A stretch of DNA of 64,000 nucleotides from contig JAYJMM010000113.1 of NCBI GenBank assembly GCA_037349105.1, forward strand, positions 5,642,001-5,706,000, read 5' to 3'. The stretch is from Limnomonas spitsbergensis. Taxonomy: Eukaryota; Chlorophyta; Chlorophyceae; Chlamydomonadales. The first letter of the stretch is position 1; each line of letters begins with the position of its first letter. The translations under genes were made by a program, and so were the position numbers. Below are positions 13,001-23,094 of the stretch, in pieces. The notes under the pieces are model-generated. The model was not told where the DNA came from, ran no database searches, and was given only the letters and a program-made list of their open reading frames with translations.

Positions 13001-16000
13001 AGGGATCTGCTGACAGTGTGTGGCAGCATGGGCGCAAGTGTTATCAGGGATCTGCTGACAGTGTGTGGCAGCAAGGGCGCAAGTGTTATCAGGGATCTGC
13101 TGACAGTTTGTGGCAGCATGGGCGCCAGTGTTATGTGGGATCTGCTGACAGTGTGTGGCAGCATGGGCGCCAGTGTTATGTGGGATCTGCTTACAGTGTG
13201 TGGCAGCATGGGCGCCAGTGTTATGAGGGATCTGCTGACAGTGTGTGGCAGGCGGACGGGAGGTGAGGCCCCTCTAGCCTGCAGGGGCATCACATTTCGA
13301 ATTAGGGTAGCATGGGAATTAGCCTGATCAGGGAACTGCTAGCGGTGTTCAGCTGGCGGGATGGAGGGTGAGCTCCTCTAGCCCCGCAAAGGCGTCAGGT
13401 TTGTAGTACTGGGCAGCATGGGTGCCAGTGTCGCAGGGATCTGCAGATGGTGTGCGGCAGGTAGAAGGGAGGCTAGGTGCCTTTCGGGCCTGCAAGGGCA
13501 TCAGCCTTGTCAAGGATCAGCTGACAGTGCGCGGCAAGCGGAAGGGAGGTTAGAGCCCTCTAGCCCGCAAGGGGGGGGGGGGGATTTCAAAAACAGCGCC
13601 AGTGAGGTTCTGGAGGATCCCTCTATCTCCTGATACCTCTTTTATACATTCCCTAGCTCCTAAACAATTCCATGGACCCTCCCACACATCCGACCTGTTG
13701 GACAACAGCAATGACTTCAGACAGAAAAAAACAAAAACTCATTCCAAAGCCCATCCGAAAAGGCCACCCCAGTTTAGCAGTCATGGTTGTCTTTGCTGAG
13801 ATCACCCACCCGCCCCAACTGGCATCCTCTCCCATGCACTGCCCATTCAAACCCACAGCAGACCTCAATTCCATTGCCATCTTGTTCCGGCCGAGTGTTC
13901 CTGCCTTACTGGTGGCCGCACTTAACCCTGAACCCTAAATTACGGCTGCGATCACGCGAGTCCCGGCTGACATCTCTCGTCCCCCCTGCCCATTCAGGCC
14001 CACCCGAACTCTATCGCCATGTTTGTTCCGGCCGAGATCACCTCTTACTGCTTCTACCCAGGGGAGGAGAAGAGCCACATGGTGGCCAATGTCATCTTCA
14101 GGTGGGCGGCTGATCTAGATATAGAGTTTTCTGTTGGCGGGCTACTGATCTAGATATGGGGCTCGTGAGCTGGCAGGGTAACTGCTCTAGATCCATAGTC
14201 GTGTTTTGGTGGAGCTGCTGATCTAGATCCCAGGGCTGTGTGCTGGTGGGTCTGCTGATCGAGATCTAGAGCTGCGCTGGCGGGGTTGCTGATCTATACC
14301 CGGGACTTGTGTGCTGGTGGGGCTGCTGATCTAGGTCCGGGGTAGTGTGGAGGAGGGACTGCTGATCATATCCAGGTCTGTGTGCTGGCGGGTCTGCTGA
14401 TCTAGATCTAGAGCTGCGCTGACGGGGCTGCTGATCTATATCCGGGTCTTGTGTGCTGCCAATGAAACTGATCTACACCCATAGTTGTGAGTTGGAAGGG
14501 CTTTCGATCTAGATCCAGGGCTACATACTGGTGCGGCTGCTGATCTAGATCCAGGGCATAGTGCTGGCAATGACGCTGATCTAGATCCAGGGCATTGTGC
14601 TAGCGGACCTGCTAATCTAGATCCAGGGCTTTGTGCTGGCAAGGACGCTGATCTAGATCCAGGGCATTGTGCTAGCGGACTTGCTAATCTAGATCCAGGG
14701 CTTTGTGCTGGCAAGGACGCTGATCTAGATCCAGGTAGTTTGCTGGCAGGCCCGCTGATTCAGATTAACGGTTACGCACTGGTGTGGTGGCTGATCTAAG
14801 CATATGTACTGATAAGGCTGCTGATCTAGATCTAGGGCGATGTGCTTTCGGAGACTCTCATCCATGGATCCATGGCCGCGTTCTGCCAAGACTGAATCAT
14901 GATCCTTGCAGAGGGCATGTGCGTATTGTATGTGCACCTGCCTAGGTTCAAGCGCCCGATTGTCTTCAGTGTGGGTTGGCGTCTAATTCCTGTTTCGCTA
15001 GAGTCAGCCTTCTTGATCAGGAGTAGGGGGGCTACAAGTCGCGACCGTTCATCAGACTGGAGGTGAATTGCTGAATTCCCCCTAGGGGTCTTCAGAGGAC
15101 CTCCAATAATTACCGAACATTCCACACTTCACCAAATCACCAGGTTTGCCTCATCTCCATTTAGAGAGCCCCCCCCCACACCCAACCTTTACCCACATGC
15201 CAATGCTGTGCTTAGAGATGAAACCCTTACCCTCCCATTCTATAACCTTAAACCCCTAAGCCCTATAACCTAAAACCTAGCCCCTAAAACCTTAAACCTA
15301 CCCCCTCAATCAGGATGGGTGGCGCCGCCTCTCTGTACACCAACCGGGCCTCACTGAAGCATGATTGCAAGTATGAGCTGCTGGTGGCGGAGAGGAGCCA
15401 CACGGGAAACTGCGATGATGCATACGGGTGAGAGCTGGAGGCGCACTGAGACTCGGAGATCAAAGGTACATGTAGAGGTCAAGGGGCACTTCTCAAGGAC
15501 TAGCTAGCAGCATGTAGGCGGGACTTACACGACTAGAGGCCTAGCGCACTAGCTGCTGGTGGCTGAGGAGGCAAACGGGTTCCTGTGTTGATACACATGG
15601 GTGAGGTACCGGTCGCTGGTGGCTGAGAGGAGCCATACGCAAGATGTCCGCAGTGGCTTGCGCTCCAAACTAGAACAACAAGCTGTTGGACCTCCTATAG
15701 CTTGAGAGGCGTCACAAACACTGTCCATTTCTATGAGCTTCAAACAATGGCTGGGACTGCTATTTGGTTAACTTATTTTACCTTGATAATGTGGATTGTG
15801 CCTTGTCCTGTTAGGTGCATGAGCTGGGGCCCGGACAGCAAGGGCCTTAACGGCGTGTTCCTCGGCAAGAACGTGGTCAAGTGTGCCGGAGTGGTGATCA
15901 AGGATGTCCTCTCCAAGGTAAGCATTTGTCGGTATGACCATTCATCTTTTGAATAAGCCTGGCTTAAAGCCCTAGTTCAATATGAATGTCCAGATTCCAG

Positions 16001-19000
16001 ATTGAAGGTAAAAATGTAAGGCGTTGGACATCAGATTATGTCTGAATAGCGTCATCATCTGACAATGATCAGGCTTGCCGAGATTCGAATGAGGTAGCCT
16101 GTGTGCGTGTGAACAGTGGTGAAGTGGCCTAGAGCAAGAATTCGTCTTATATGGGCAATATGGCACATGCCAGGTCCACTGATGCAAATGAGTAGTGTCA
16201 TTTGGTAGCTGTGTAGCTGAGTAGCAACGGATGCTTTGTAGTAGCTGCCAGTAGATAGCTAAATGCCATGCTTTCAGCCATCACTTCCATTCCTGTCATT
16301 ACTGATACCTGGGGAGCAAGTTAGCGGCAGACCTACGTGCATGTGCAGCTTCTTGCACCTGCTCATGTCGTCTGCCGCTGTCCATCCCAAAAGGCCATCC
16401 GCTCATGTCCTCTGCTGCTATCCATTTTAAACAGGCCATCCGCAAGACCCTGTCCTACAAGCAGTACGCACAGGCTGGCATGAACTGGGTGGCCAGGAAT
16501 GTGATGGGCTACTCCAGCTTGAAGGAGTATGAGCCACAGATTCAACAATGTGTGGACCACTTCATCATTCATGCAGGTGGGCGTAGGGTGGATAGCTGAC
16601 CCATGCAGGTAATTGCTAAGTTTTGACACTGGATGCATCAATTATATATTTATATACGCGCCTGAGTGATGCATTTTCGTTAAAGGGTTGTTGAGACCGT
16701 GGCATGTTTTGCGGCTGAATGCTGTTGGTTGTTTGATGCCAATGCCATGGTAGTGTATGGACCCGCGATACCCCCGGGGTTCCTTAGGGCCTGTATTCAA
16801 GTGAGCAGACAACATGATGTAGTAGCAACGATGAATGGACCTTTCATTCCAGCTCGATGACTTCCACGGCTGTCCCCTATCCTCTTCACGATGCGGGCCC
16901 ACTGTCATCTGGGTGCACAACCTTTATCATAGACAACTCTTATTGCTGGCCACTATGACGCAGCATATGACTAGTATAAGTTGACTTGCAAACTTGATAA
17001 TAAACCCCTTCTTAACCCTGAGACCTGAACCCTATATTCTGCACCCATAGACCCTTAAAACGTTTTCCTAAACCCTAACCTCGCTCACTATCATCTGTCC
17101 TCCTGAGGTGGACATGCCGTCCACAAGGGCATGCAGGAGAAGACTTAAGCCACAGACATAAGGCCGCATGCAGTAGGACAGAGCCTACTCCAACTGCCAG
17201 CTCGAGATCCCCCTCACTCCCCATGTCATGCCATGACCCCCCCCCGTTATCAAGTGGATACGCAGTCTTCAAGGGTATCCAGGAGAAACTTACGCCGCAT
17301 GAAGTGGAGCAGAGGACAAGTCAGCTCCAGAGCCTCACTCTGCATGCCATGCCCCCCCCCATTAGGTGGATACGCCGTCCTGAAGGGTATCCAGGAGAAA
17401 ACTTCCACCCCATGGAGCAGAGGACTTGTTAGGTCCAGAACCTCACTTTGCATGTCGTGCTATGCCCCACCCATCAGGTGGATATGCAGTCCTGAAGGGT
17501 ATCCAGGGGGGGAAAGTACACCGCATTGAGTGGAGCAGAAGACTTGTTAGCTCCAGAACCTTACTTTGCATGCCGTGCCATGGCCCCCCCCCCATCAGGT
17601 GTATACGCCGTCTCCAAGGGTATCCAGGAGAAAACTTCCGCTGCATGGAGTGGAGCAGGGGACATGTCAGCCCAAGAACCTCACTTTGCATGTCGTGCCA
17701 TGACCCCACCCCATCAGGTGGATATGCCGTCCTCAAGGGCATCCAGGAGAAGATGGGTCTGTCCACATCCAAGATGATCCCCTCCTTTGCCACGCTGCGC
17801 GAGTACGGAAACACCAGCTGCTCGACCACCTGGTGGGTCTGTCTCTGGGCTGAGACGCGCACATTCAACACGTGATTGTACTGATGTAGAATGCGCATGT
17901 GTGGGAAATGTGCATGCGTATGGGAGCGCACAATATGTTCCACCACCTGGTGGGTCTGTCTGTGTGCTGATGACATGGAGACATCAGAACAAGCGTGTGT
18001 TGAATGTGCACGCGTGCATAATGTGCGCAGCGGTTGCTGGCGCAGAATGAGAAGGGTTGCTCTGGCGTGAAGGCCATTAAATATAACCTGTATGTGTTAT
18101 TTGCGAGGAGCGGCTTGGCAGGGATGGCAATAGAGGAGAGGGGGGCTGATCAGGGGAGCAGATAGGCTCCCGTCAATGATAATGTGTCCCCTCTTCTGTG
18201 TCCTCCACACCTCAAGAATACGGTCATACTGAATGTTCGGAACAAAAAACGCTGAAACGCGGGGGCTGGAAATGGGCGGGGAAGCTTCTCCACTATTGAG
18301 GTTCTGGTTTCAAACTTCCCCTCCTCTGTTCCCCACAGGTTTGCTGAGCCATGGCTGAAAACTTGCAACCCTACCTTTCCCCCTTGATCAACTAAACAAA
18401 TGTTTAGGGTAAAGGTCCTCACTGAAGGCTTGACTGAACCTCTACAGTCTTAACCCTTACCTACGCGATGTCTCAAACCTGATTCAAAGCTATAACCTTG
18501 ATACGAACCCTTAAGGGTCTCTTCACAAAACCGCAACTCCCCTCCGAAACCCTTACTCAACCCTCACTATACCCTAACCCTGAACCCTAGACCCTAGCTT
18601 AACCCTCACCGGAACCCTGGCCTTGAGCCCTTGAAGCTAAACCCTAGGAAACCTCATTATGGAACCTCATCATGGAACCTCATCATGGAACATCATCTTT
18701 GTCCTCTGCTGCTCTGCAGGTATGCCCTGGGCTACCTTGAGACATGTGAAGGTGTCAAGAAGGGTCAGGTGAGGCGCATGGGATGCAGGTTGCATTTAGG
18801 GTTTATAATTTAGGGTTCGGGTCAGGTGAGGCACATGGGATGCATGTTGCACTTAGGGTTAAGGGTTAAGGGTCAGGTGAGGTGCATGGGATGCATGTTG
18901 CATTTAATGCACACCAGCTGCACCGTGTTGTAGGGCCGAGGGGACAGCCTGTTGCATGCCCTCTTGCTTGAGAGGCTGCAACAGGCTCGTCATGATCCCC

Positions 19001-22000
19001 CCACACACAACCTGCCCATCGGTGGCTTCCCAACGATCGCCCCAAGGCGCTCCAAATTCAAAGTGAATACCGCATTTGATGCGTGGTGATGTCTGGATAA
19101 GCTGGAGCTTGAGCCCGCACAAGTTTGCAGTGGGTGGTGACAGACCTTTCTCGAAAAGTCTTCTGAAACCCTTTTTGACCAGTGTTCTCTGTATCACCGG
19201 CACTATCCAGACATGTCCCGCTCTTCAATCACCGACGGGGGCGTGCTCTCCTCCCCCGTCCCCCATGACAAGCCTGTGGAGATCAGCATGTCCACCCTTT
19301 TGGGATCCATACCAATGCTCTGTCTTGACAGTTCTCCCTTACAGAAACCTCCCTTCCCCCCCCCTCCACAAGTAAGAAGTAAGAACTACATGTCGTTTCC
19401 AATCGTTCGTGAATTTGACGGATCCCTAGGTATAGGCGACCCGTAGGTAAACCTGCCCGTACGGGATACGCACACCCTCCCCCAAGTCATAGTAATTGTG
19501 GATCAGTCACTCGTCGGCACCTCTTTTACTTTGCGATTTCCCTCATGACTGGCTACGGCGCGTACGTAAACGCACACATATCACATCCCCATTCTTCGCA
19601 GAATGATGCTCTACCAATTGAGCTACGGACCCCCCCCTCCACACCATTCCTTCCCTTCCAGAAACCTCCCTTCCCCCCCCTCCACACCATTCCTTCCCTT
19701 CCAGAAACCTCCCTTCCCCCCCCCCCTCCACACCATTCCTTCCCTTCCAGAAACCTCCCTTCCCCCCCCCCTCCACACCATTCCTTCCCTTCCAGAAACC
19801 TCCCTTCCCCCCCCTCCACACCATTCCTTCCCTTCCAGAAACCTCCCTTCCCCCCCCCCCTCCACACCATTCTTTCCCTTCCAGAAACCTCCCTTCCCCC
19901 CCCCCTCCACACCATTCCTTCCCTTCCAGAAACCTCCCTTCCCCCCCCCCTCCACACCATTCCTTCCCTTCCAGAAACCTCCCATCCCCCCCCCCTCCAC
20001 ACCATTCTTTCCCTTCCAAAAACCTCCCTTCACCCCCCCCTCCACACCATTCCTTCCCTTCCAGAAACCTCCCTTCCCCCCCCCCCTCCACATCATTCCT
20101 TTCCTTCCAGAAACCTCCCTTCCCCCCCCCTCCACACCATTCCTTCCCTTCCAGAAACCTCCCTTCCCCCCCCCCTCCACACCATCCCTTCCCTTCCAGA
20201 AACCTCCCTTCCCCCCCCTCCACATCATTCCTTCCCTTCCAGAAACCTCCCTTCCCCCCCCCTCCACACCATTCCTTCCCTTCCAGAAACCTCCCTTCCC
20301 CCCCCCCCTCCACACCATTCTTTCCCTTCCAGAAACCTCCCTTCCCCCCCCCCTCCACACCATTCCTTCCCTTCCAGAAACCTCCCTTCCCCCCCCCCTC
20401 CACACCATTCCTTCCCTTCCAGAAACCTCCCATCCCCCCCCCCCTCCACACCATTCCTTCCCTTCCAGAAACCTCCCTTCCCCCCCCCCTCCACACCATT
20501 CTTTCCCTTCCAAAAACCTCCCTTCACCCCCCCCTCCACACCATTCCTTCCCTTCCAGAAACCTCCCTTCCCCCCCCCCCCTCCACATCATTCCTTCCCT
20601 TCCAGAAACCTCCCTTCCCCCCCCCCCTCCACACCATTCCTTCCCTTCCAGAAACCTCCCTTCCCCCCCCCCTCCACACCATTCTTTCCCTTCCAAAAAC
20701 CTCCCTTCACCCCCCCCTCCACACCATTCCTTCCCTTCCAGAAACCTCCCTTCCCCCCCCCCCTCCACATCATTCCTTCCCTTCCAGAAACCTCCCTTCC
20801 CCCCCCCTCCACACCATTCCTTCCCTTCCAGAAACCTCCCTTCCCCCCCCCTCCACACCATTCCTTCCCTTCCAGAAACCTCCCTTCCCCCCCCCCTCCA
20901 CACTATTCTTTCCCTTCCAGAAACCTCCCTTCCCCCCCCCCTCCACACCATTCCTTCCCTTCCAGAAACCTCCCTTCCCCCCCCACCCCTCCACACCATC
21001 CCTTCCCTTCGCTCTTGCGTCCTCACAGACTGTGCTGCAGATGGGCGTTGGTGGTGGCATGAAGGCAGGATGCAACGTGTGGCGAGCATTGAGGAACATC
21101 GACCGTTCAGAGGAACACGTGGCTTGGGTGCACCTGGTGAGTGGCGGGAGAGGGAGAAGGGATGCATGGTGGTGCTCACGGGTGGGGGTTGGGCAGGTGC
21201 CAGGAGGAGGAGGGCGGGGTGGGGGGGGGGGGGGGAGGCGAGAGGTCATGGACACGGAGGGGGGTGAGTACCAGCAGGGATGGTTCCCATGAAGGGCCTA
21301 CTAGATTCAATTGGTATATTTTGAAAGCAAAGCAACATGGGCATGCGTCCCTAGAAGGCATGACGCACTCCCCTCATCCGCTTTGGAACATCCCTGCTGC
21401 TTGGGTTTGCATGTTGCATTTCTACCCCCTGGCATCCTTGCACGACGTAGCCTTCTTCTCACCTTCATTGACAGGGTCCTTCCCCAAGGTTGTACGGACG
21501 GTCCATTCATGCATGGCAATGGACCCTCTGACCGAAAGGGAGAGGATGGCTACTCCATGCTGAGAGGCCTGTACCCAACAGGACCATATGTCTATATGCC
21601 TGGAGAGGAGTGGGCCTGTCACTCAAACCCTTTTCATCTGTCCCCAGTTTCATCCTGAGGCACAAGGGTCCAGATCACCGTGTGATGAGCCTTGTCTAAC
21701 CTTGGATGCTTTGACATTCAGGTCACTCGACTCACAGGCACCTGACGTCGGTGTCCTAATGGTTTTGACTTTCCACAGCCTCCTGCATACATGCTCGCAG
21801 CTGCCCGCAACTGATCCGCTGCACTGTCAAGCTGACCGTCTCCTCTCCCACTGCCTCCCGCTGACCCTCAGCCTTCAACTGTTCCGCTGCTGTTTCAAGC
21901 TGGCCGTTCCATCTCCTGCTGCCTCCCGCTAGGCTCAGCCCGCAACTGATCCTCAGCACTATCAGGATAAGATTCCCCTCTTCCCCAGTCTGCAGTTGAC

Positions 22001-22338
22001 CAAAATGTGATCCGCAGGATGAGCATCCCCAGGATGAGAGTCCCCTCTCTTGCCGCCTGCAACTGACCCAAATCTGATCCGTTGCATTGCTGCCTACCCC
22101 CTGCCCTGCATAGGCTGACAGTCCCCTCACGGAGGCTGACCTACCTCGAGGCGTTGACAACGCGGGGGACATCCGCGATCCCCACAGCCGAATGATGAAC
22201 GAGCAGCTGACTGGGGGCAACAAGGCTGCTGGAGGAGCTGCGGCCAACAGGGGGGAGCCGCCCGCTGGGGTACCCAGTGGCAAGGAAGGCGGGCAGGTGG
22301 AGGAGGAAGAGGAGGAGATTGAGGTCGCAGCCATATAA
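7066..22338 (+). CDS. 3-ketoacyl-CoA synthase (FAE1/KCS family)
   Basis: Condenses malonyl-CoA with a long-chain acyl-CoA, the first step of very-long-chain fatty acid elongation at the ER. Exons: 7066-7095, 8145-8213, 8403-8441, 8814-8941, 10244-10366, 12090-12186, 13998-14101, 15314-15427, 15815-15917, 16435-16576, 17718-17832, 18720-18768, 21029-21136 and 22114-22338 (TAA). All phases agree, giving about 481 residues. It opens MAPVYLMDFACFKPPDDLK, the usual KCS VYLVDFACYKP block. The catalytic triad is visible: Cys in HLGGMGCGTGVVAV (near residue 147), His in FIIHAGGYAVLKG (near 315) and Asn in LREYGNTSCSTTWYALGYLE (near 348). QMGVGGGMKAGCNVWRAL matches the family's C-terminal block. The tail is acidic (VEEEEEEIEV). 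The ATG at 7066 sits in ACCATGG. Plant KCS proteins carry N-terminal membrane helices not seen here, so an upstream exon may be missing. Nearly every intron holds copies of its own splice junctions. Confidence 0.9.
9975..10195 (+). repeat. CACCATGCAC-type short tandem repeat in KCS intron 4
   Basis: A run of degenerate units such as CACCATGCAGCACCACG lies about 50-270 bp before the exon-5 acceptor (AG at 10242). Open frames rich in His, Met and Thr here are products of the repeat, not genes. Confidence 0.8.
10500..11726 (+). repeat. 13-bp minisatellite (GGTGACTTTTCCT) in KCS intron 5
   Basis: Roughly 93 head-to-tail copies of GGTGACTTTTCCT alternate with AGTGACTTTTCCT variants. The array begins with more diverged CTTTTCCCAACGG units near 10480. 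Its origin is not evident from the flanking exons. It accounts for about 1.2 kb of the intron. Confidence 0.95.
11973..12089 (+). pseudogene. Tandem copy of KCS exon 6 (catalytic-Cys exon), still in frame
   Basis: An acceptor-like TTGCCTAG ends at 11972. It is followed by a near copy of exon 6 reading FKMRRDIHSYHLGGMACGTR, against FKMRNDIHSYHLGGMGCGTG at 12090. The offset is exactly 117 bp (39 codons), and no stop lies between copy and true exon. Six of the nine differing codons are synonymous (Tyr, Gly, Gly, Cys, Gly, Thr). The Cys is kept. Splicing to 11973 with read-through would insert 39 residues and duplicate the nucleophile loop. It may be an alternative exon or a recent relic. No good donor for independent use was recognised; GGTGGAA near 12032 is weak. 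Confidence 0.65.
12187..13565 (+). repeat. 45-bp minisatellite derived from the KCS exon-6 end and donor site
   Basis: Exon 6 ends GTCAGTCTCATCAGGGATCTGCTGATG and the donor reads GTGCGTGGCAG. Intron 6 then repeats this junction. Two longer, diverged copies (about 12240-12290 and 12345-12385) are followed by about 18 units of 45 bp containing AGGGATCTGCTGACA, GTGTGTGGCAGCATGGG (12445-13250). Further long-spaced copies run to about 13540. Every unit keeps a donor-like GTGTGTGG or GTGCATGG. The 15-codon unit leaves open frames on both strands. Confidence 0.88.
13840..13910 (+). pseudogene. Decayed copy of the KCS exon-7 start in intron 6
   Basis: The true exon 7 is preceded by CTGCCCATTCAG and reads GCCCACCCGAACTCTATCGC, then CATGTTTGTTCCGGCCGAG. 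At 13840-13905 the intron has CTGCCCATTCAAACCCACAG, then CTCAATTCCATTGCCATCTTGTTCCGGCCGAG. This is the same block with small changes, about 140 bp upstream. Translation gives NSIAILFRPS against NSIAMFVPAE. The acceptor AG is lost (CAAACC). Confidence 0.75.
14102..14870 (+). repeat. Degenerate ~47-bp repeat growing from the KCS exon-7 donor
   Basis: The donor context GTGGGCGGCTGATCTAGATA at 14102 recurs about 15 times as GGCGGG-CTGCTGATCTAGATCCAGGG with variable spacers to about 14850. Units near 14560-14740 are nearly identical and the others are diverged. The unit starts in intron sequence immediately after the exon. Confidence 0.8.
15545..15655 (+). repeat. Partial copies of KCS exon 8 in intron 8
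   Basis: Exon 8 contains AAGTATGAGCTGCTGGTGGC, then GGAGAGGAGCCACACGGG. At 15606-15640 the intron reads AGGTACCGGTCGCTGGTGGC, then TGAGAGGAGCCATACGC. At 15550-15570 it reads AGCTGCTGGTGGCTGAGGAG. Both are decayed fragments of the exon 3' half lying 100-200 bp after its donor. Confidence 0.65.
16360..16434 (+). repeat. Tandem copy of the KCS exon-10 acceptor
   Basis: A block of about 48 bp is present twice in direct repeat: CTCATGTCGTCTGCCGCTGT, CCATCCCAAAAGGCCATCCG, then CTCATGTCCTCTGCTGCTAT, CCATTTTAAACAGGCCATCCG. The second copy is the real acceptor (exon from 16435, GCCATCCGCAAG). The first ends AAAAG|GCCATCCG, so it carries an acceptor-like AG and the first eight exon bases. Confidence 0.85.
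17095..17970 (+). repeat. Five upstream copies of the KCS exon-11 acceptor and start, plus one copy of its donor
   Basis: Exon 11 starts at 17718 (CATCAG|GTGGATATGCCGTCC, then TCAAGGGCATCCAGGAGAAG). Similar acceptor-plus-exon blocks lie at about 17106, 17250, 17366, 17478 and 17600. Spacing is roughly 115 bp and each block is GGTGGATACGCCGTCCTGAAGG-like followed by GTATCCAGGAGAAA. All but the first are preceded by a C-rich tract and a CAG/TAG or AAG. Downstream of the exon, ACCACCTGGTGGGTCTGTCT (donor at 17833) recurs at 17942-17961. Confidence 0.88.
18761..18905 (+). repeat. Three copies of the KCS exon-12 end and donor
   Basis: AAGGGTCAGGTGAGGCGCAT, then GGGATGCAGGTTGCATTTAGGG, spans the true donor at 18769. 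It repeats as GGGTCAGGTGAGGCACATGG at 18819 and GGGTCAGGTGAGGTGCATGG at 18870, each followed by GATGCATGTTGCA and TTAGGG-like bases. Both extra copies keep a consensus CAG|GTGAGG donor. Confidence 0.88.
19572..19632 (-). other. tRNA-like 5' half (no T arm seen)
   Basis: On the minus strand GGTCCGTAGCTCAATTGGTA, then GAGCATCATTCTGCG and AAGAATG, looks like a tRNA acceptor strand, a D arm with a box-A-like TAGCTCAATTGG, and an anticodon-like hairpin (CATTC/GAATG around a 6-nt loop). The bases that follow (GGGGATGTGATATG) do not form a recognisable T arm or GGTTCGA box B. It may be a broken tRNA, a tRNA-derived SINE head, or chance. It abuts the start of the C-rich minisatellite. Confidence 0.35.
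19625..21012 (+). repeat. 43-47-bp pyrimidine minisatellite in KCS intron 12
   Basis: About 30 units of TCCACACCATTCCTTCCCTT, CCAGAAACCTCCCTT and a run of 7-11 C. Unit length varies with the C run. Each unit holds a polypyrimidine tract followed by CCAG, so it resembles a 3' splice site. The array ends 16 bp before the exon-13 acceptor (TCCTCACAG at 21028). The opposite strand is a regular series of G runs every ~45 nt. The long Pro/Ser/Phe-rich open frames here are repeat products. Confidence 0.93.
21780..22113 (+). repeat. Diverged copies of the KCS exon-14 acceptor region in intron 13
   Basis: The true junction reads CTGATCCGTTGCATTGCTGCC, then CCTGCATAG|GCTGACAGTCCCC. Upstream are CTGATCCGCTGCACTGTCAA and GCTGACCGTCTCC (about 21811-21845), CTGTTCCGCTGCTGTTTCAA and GCTGGCCGTTCC (about 21879-21912), and ACTGATCCTCAGCACTATCA (about 21945). 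These are graded, decayed duplicates. Confidence 0.65.
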
Positions 22339-23094
22339 ACAGCTAGATCCGTATGGATCGGCAGGATCTGCAGAATTCGTATGGATCCGGTACATGTGTT
22401 GGGTTCTGCTGTACGGATCTGCAGGATCTGCTGAATTTTGATGTATCTGAAAGGGTCTCAGTTGAATTCCTGGGACGCGTGGCACGAAGGGTGGGACCAG
22501 CATTGTGAATCTCTACCAGCATCAGCCTTAATTTTTGCTGTCTGTTTCCAGCGACCACTATTTCTATCTATCTATCTGCCTTCATTGTTTCTTTTGATAG
22601 CAGGGTGAAGTGTGCAGGTGGCGGGGTACATAGCGGGATGGAGGAACGTATGTGCAGGCAAGTAGGCTGCTGGAGAACATTGGGGAAAGGGTCATGGGTT
22701 TATACATCAGGACTGGGGAATGTGCAGATGCTGAAACTGACCCCATAGCCAGGTTGCAGGATGTCTGGGCACACCTTTCTGATATCGCTTGTTGTGCGAT
22801 ATAAGAATTACCTAACTAGATCTTTGAACTTCCGATGTATGGGATTTAGGCCCTCTTTTAGGGTGTTTGTATTTGCGTCTTATGCCAGAGCTCAACTCTT
22901 GCCCCGTCTCTAGATTCTCATAATCTGCTTGTGACGGTGCTTGGTGATGAGCTTCACTTGAGCTCTTGAGTTGTAACTTGTAAGTGGGTGGAATGTGTAG
23001 GTGGAATGTTCCTGTGCCTTTGTGCTGGTACCGGAATAACCTCCCGAGTTCCATGATATTTTTCTGTGTGCTTAACACCGCTGAGGATCAATGA
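22339..23094. other. Intergenic: KCS 3' region
   Basis: This holds the probable 3' UTR of the KCS gene, with two GGATCTGCAGAATTC-like repeats near 22350-22440 and a short CTAT microsatellite at 22565. No gene is seen. Confidence 0.5.

Noticed and set aside
12374..13327. Open frames on both strands (317 and 288 codons) of repeated DLLTVCGSMG-type units
   Set aside because: Products of the 45-bp donor-derived minisatellite within KCS intron 6.
19545..21267. Pro/Ser/Phe-rich open frames over 500 codons and Gly-rich ones on the other strand
   Set aside because: Translations of the C-rich intron minisatellite; no unique sequence.
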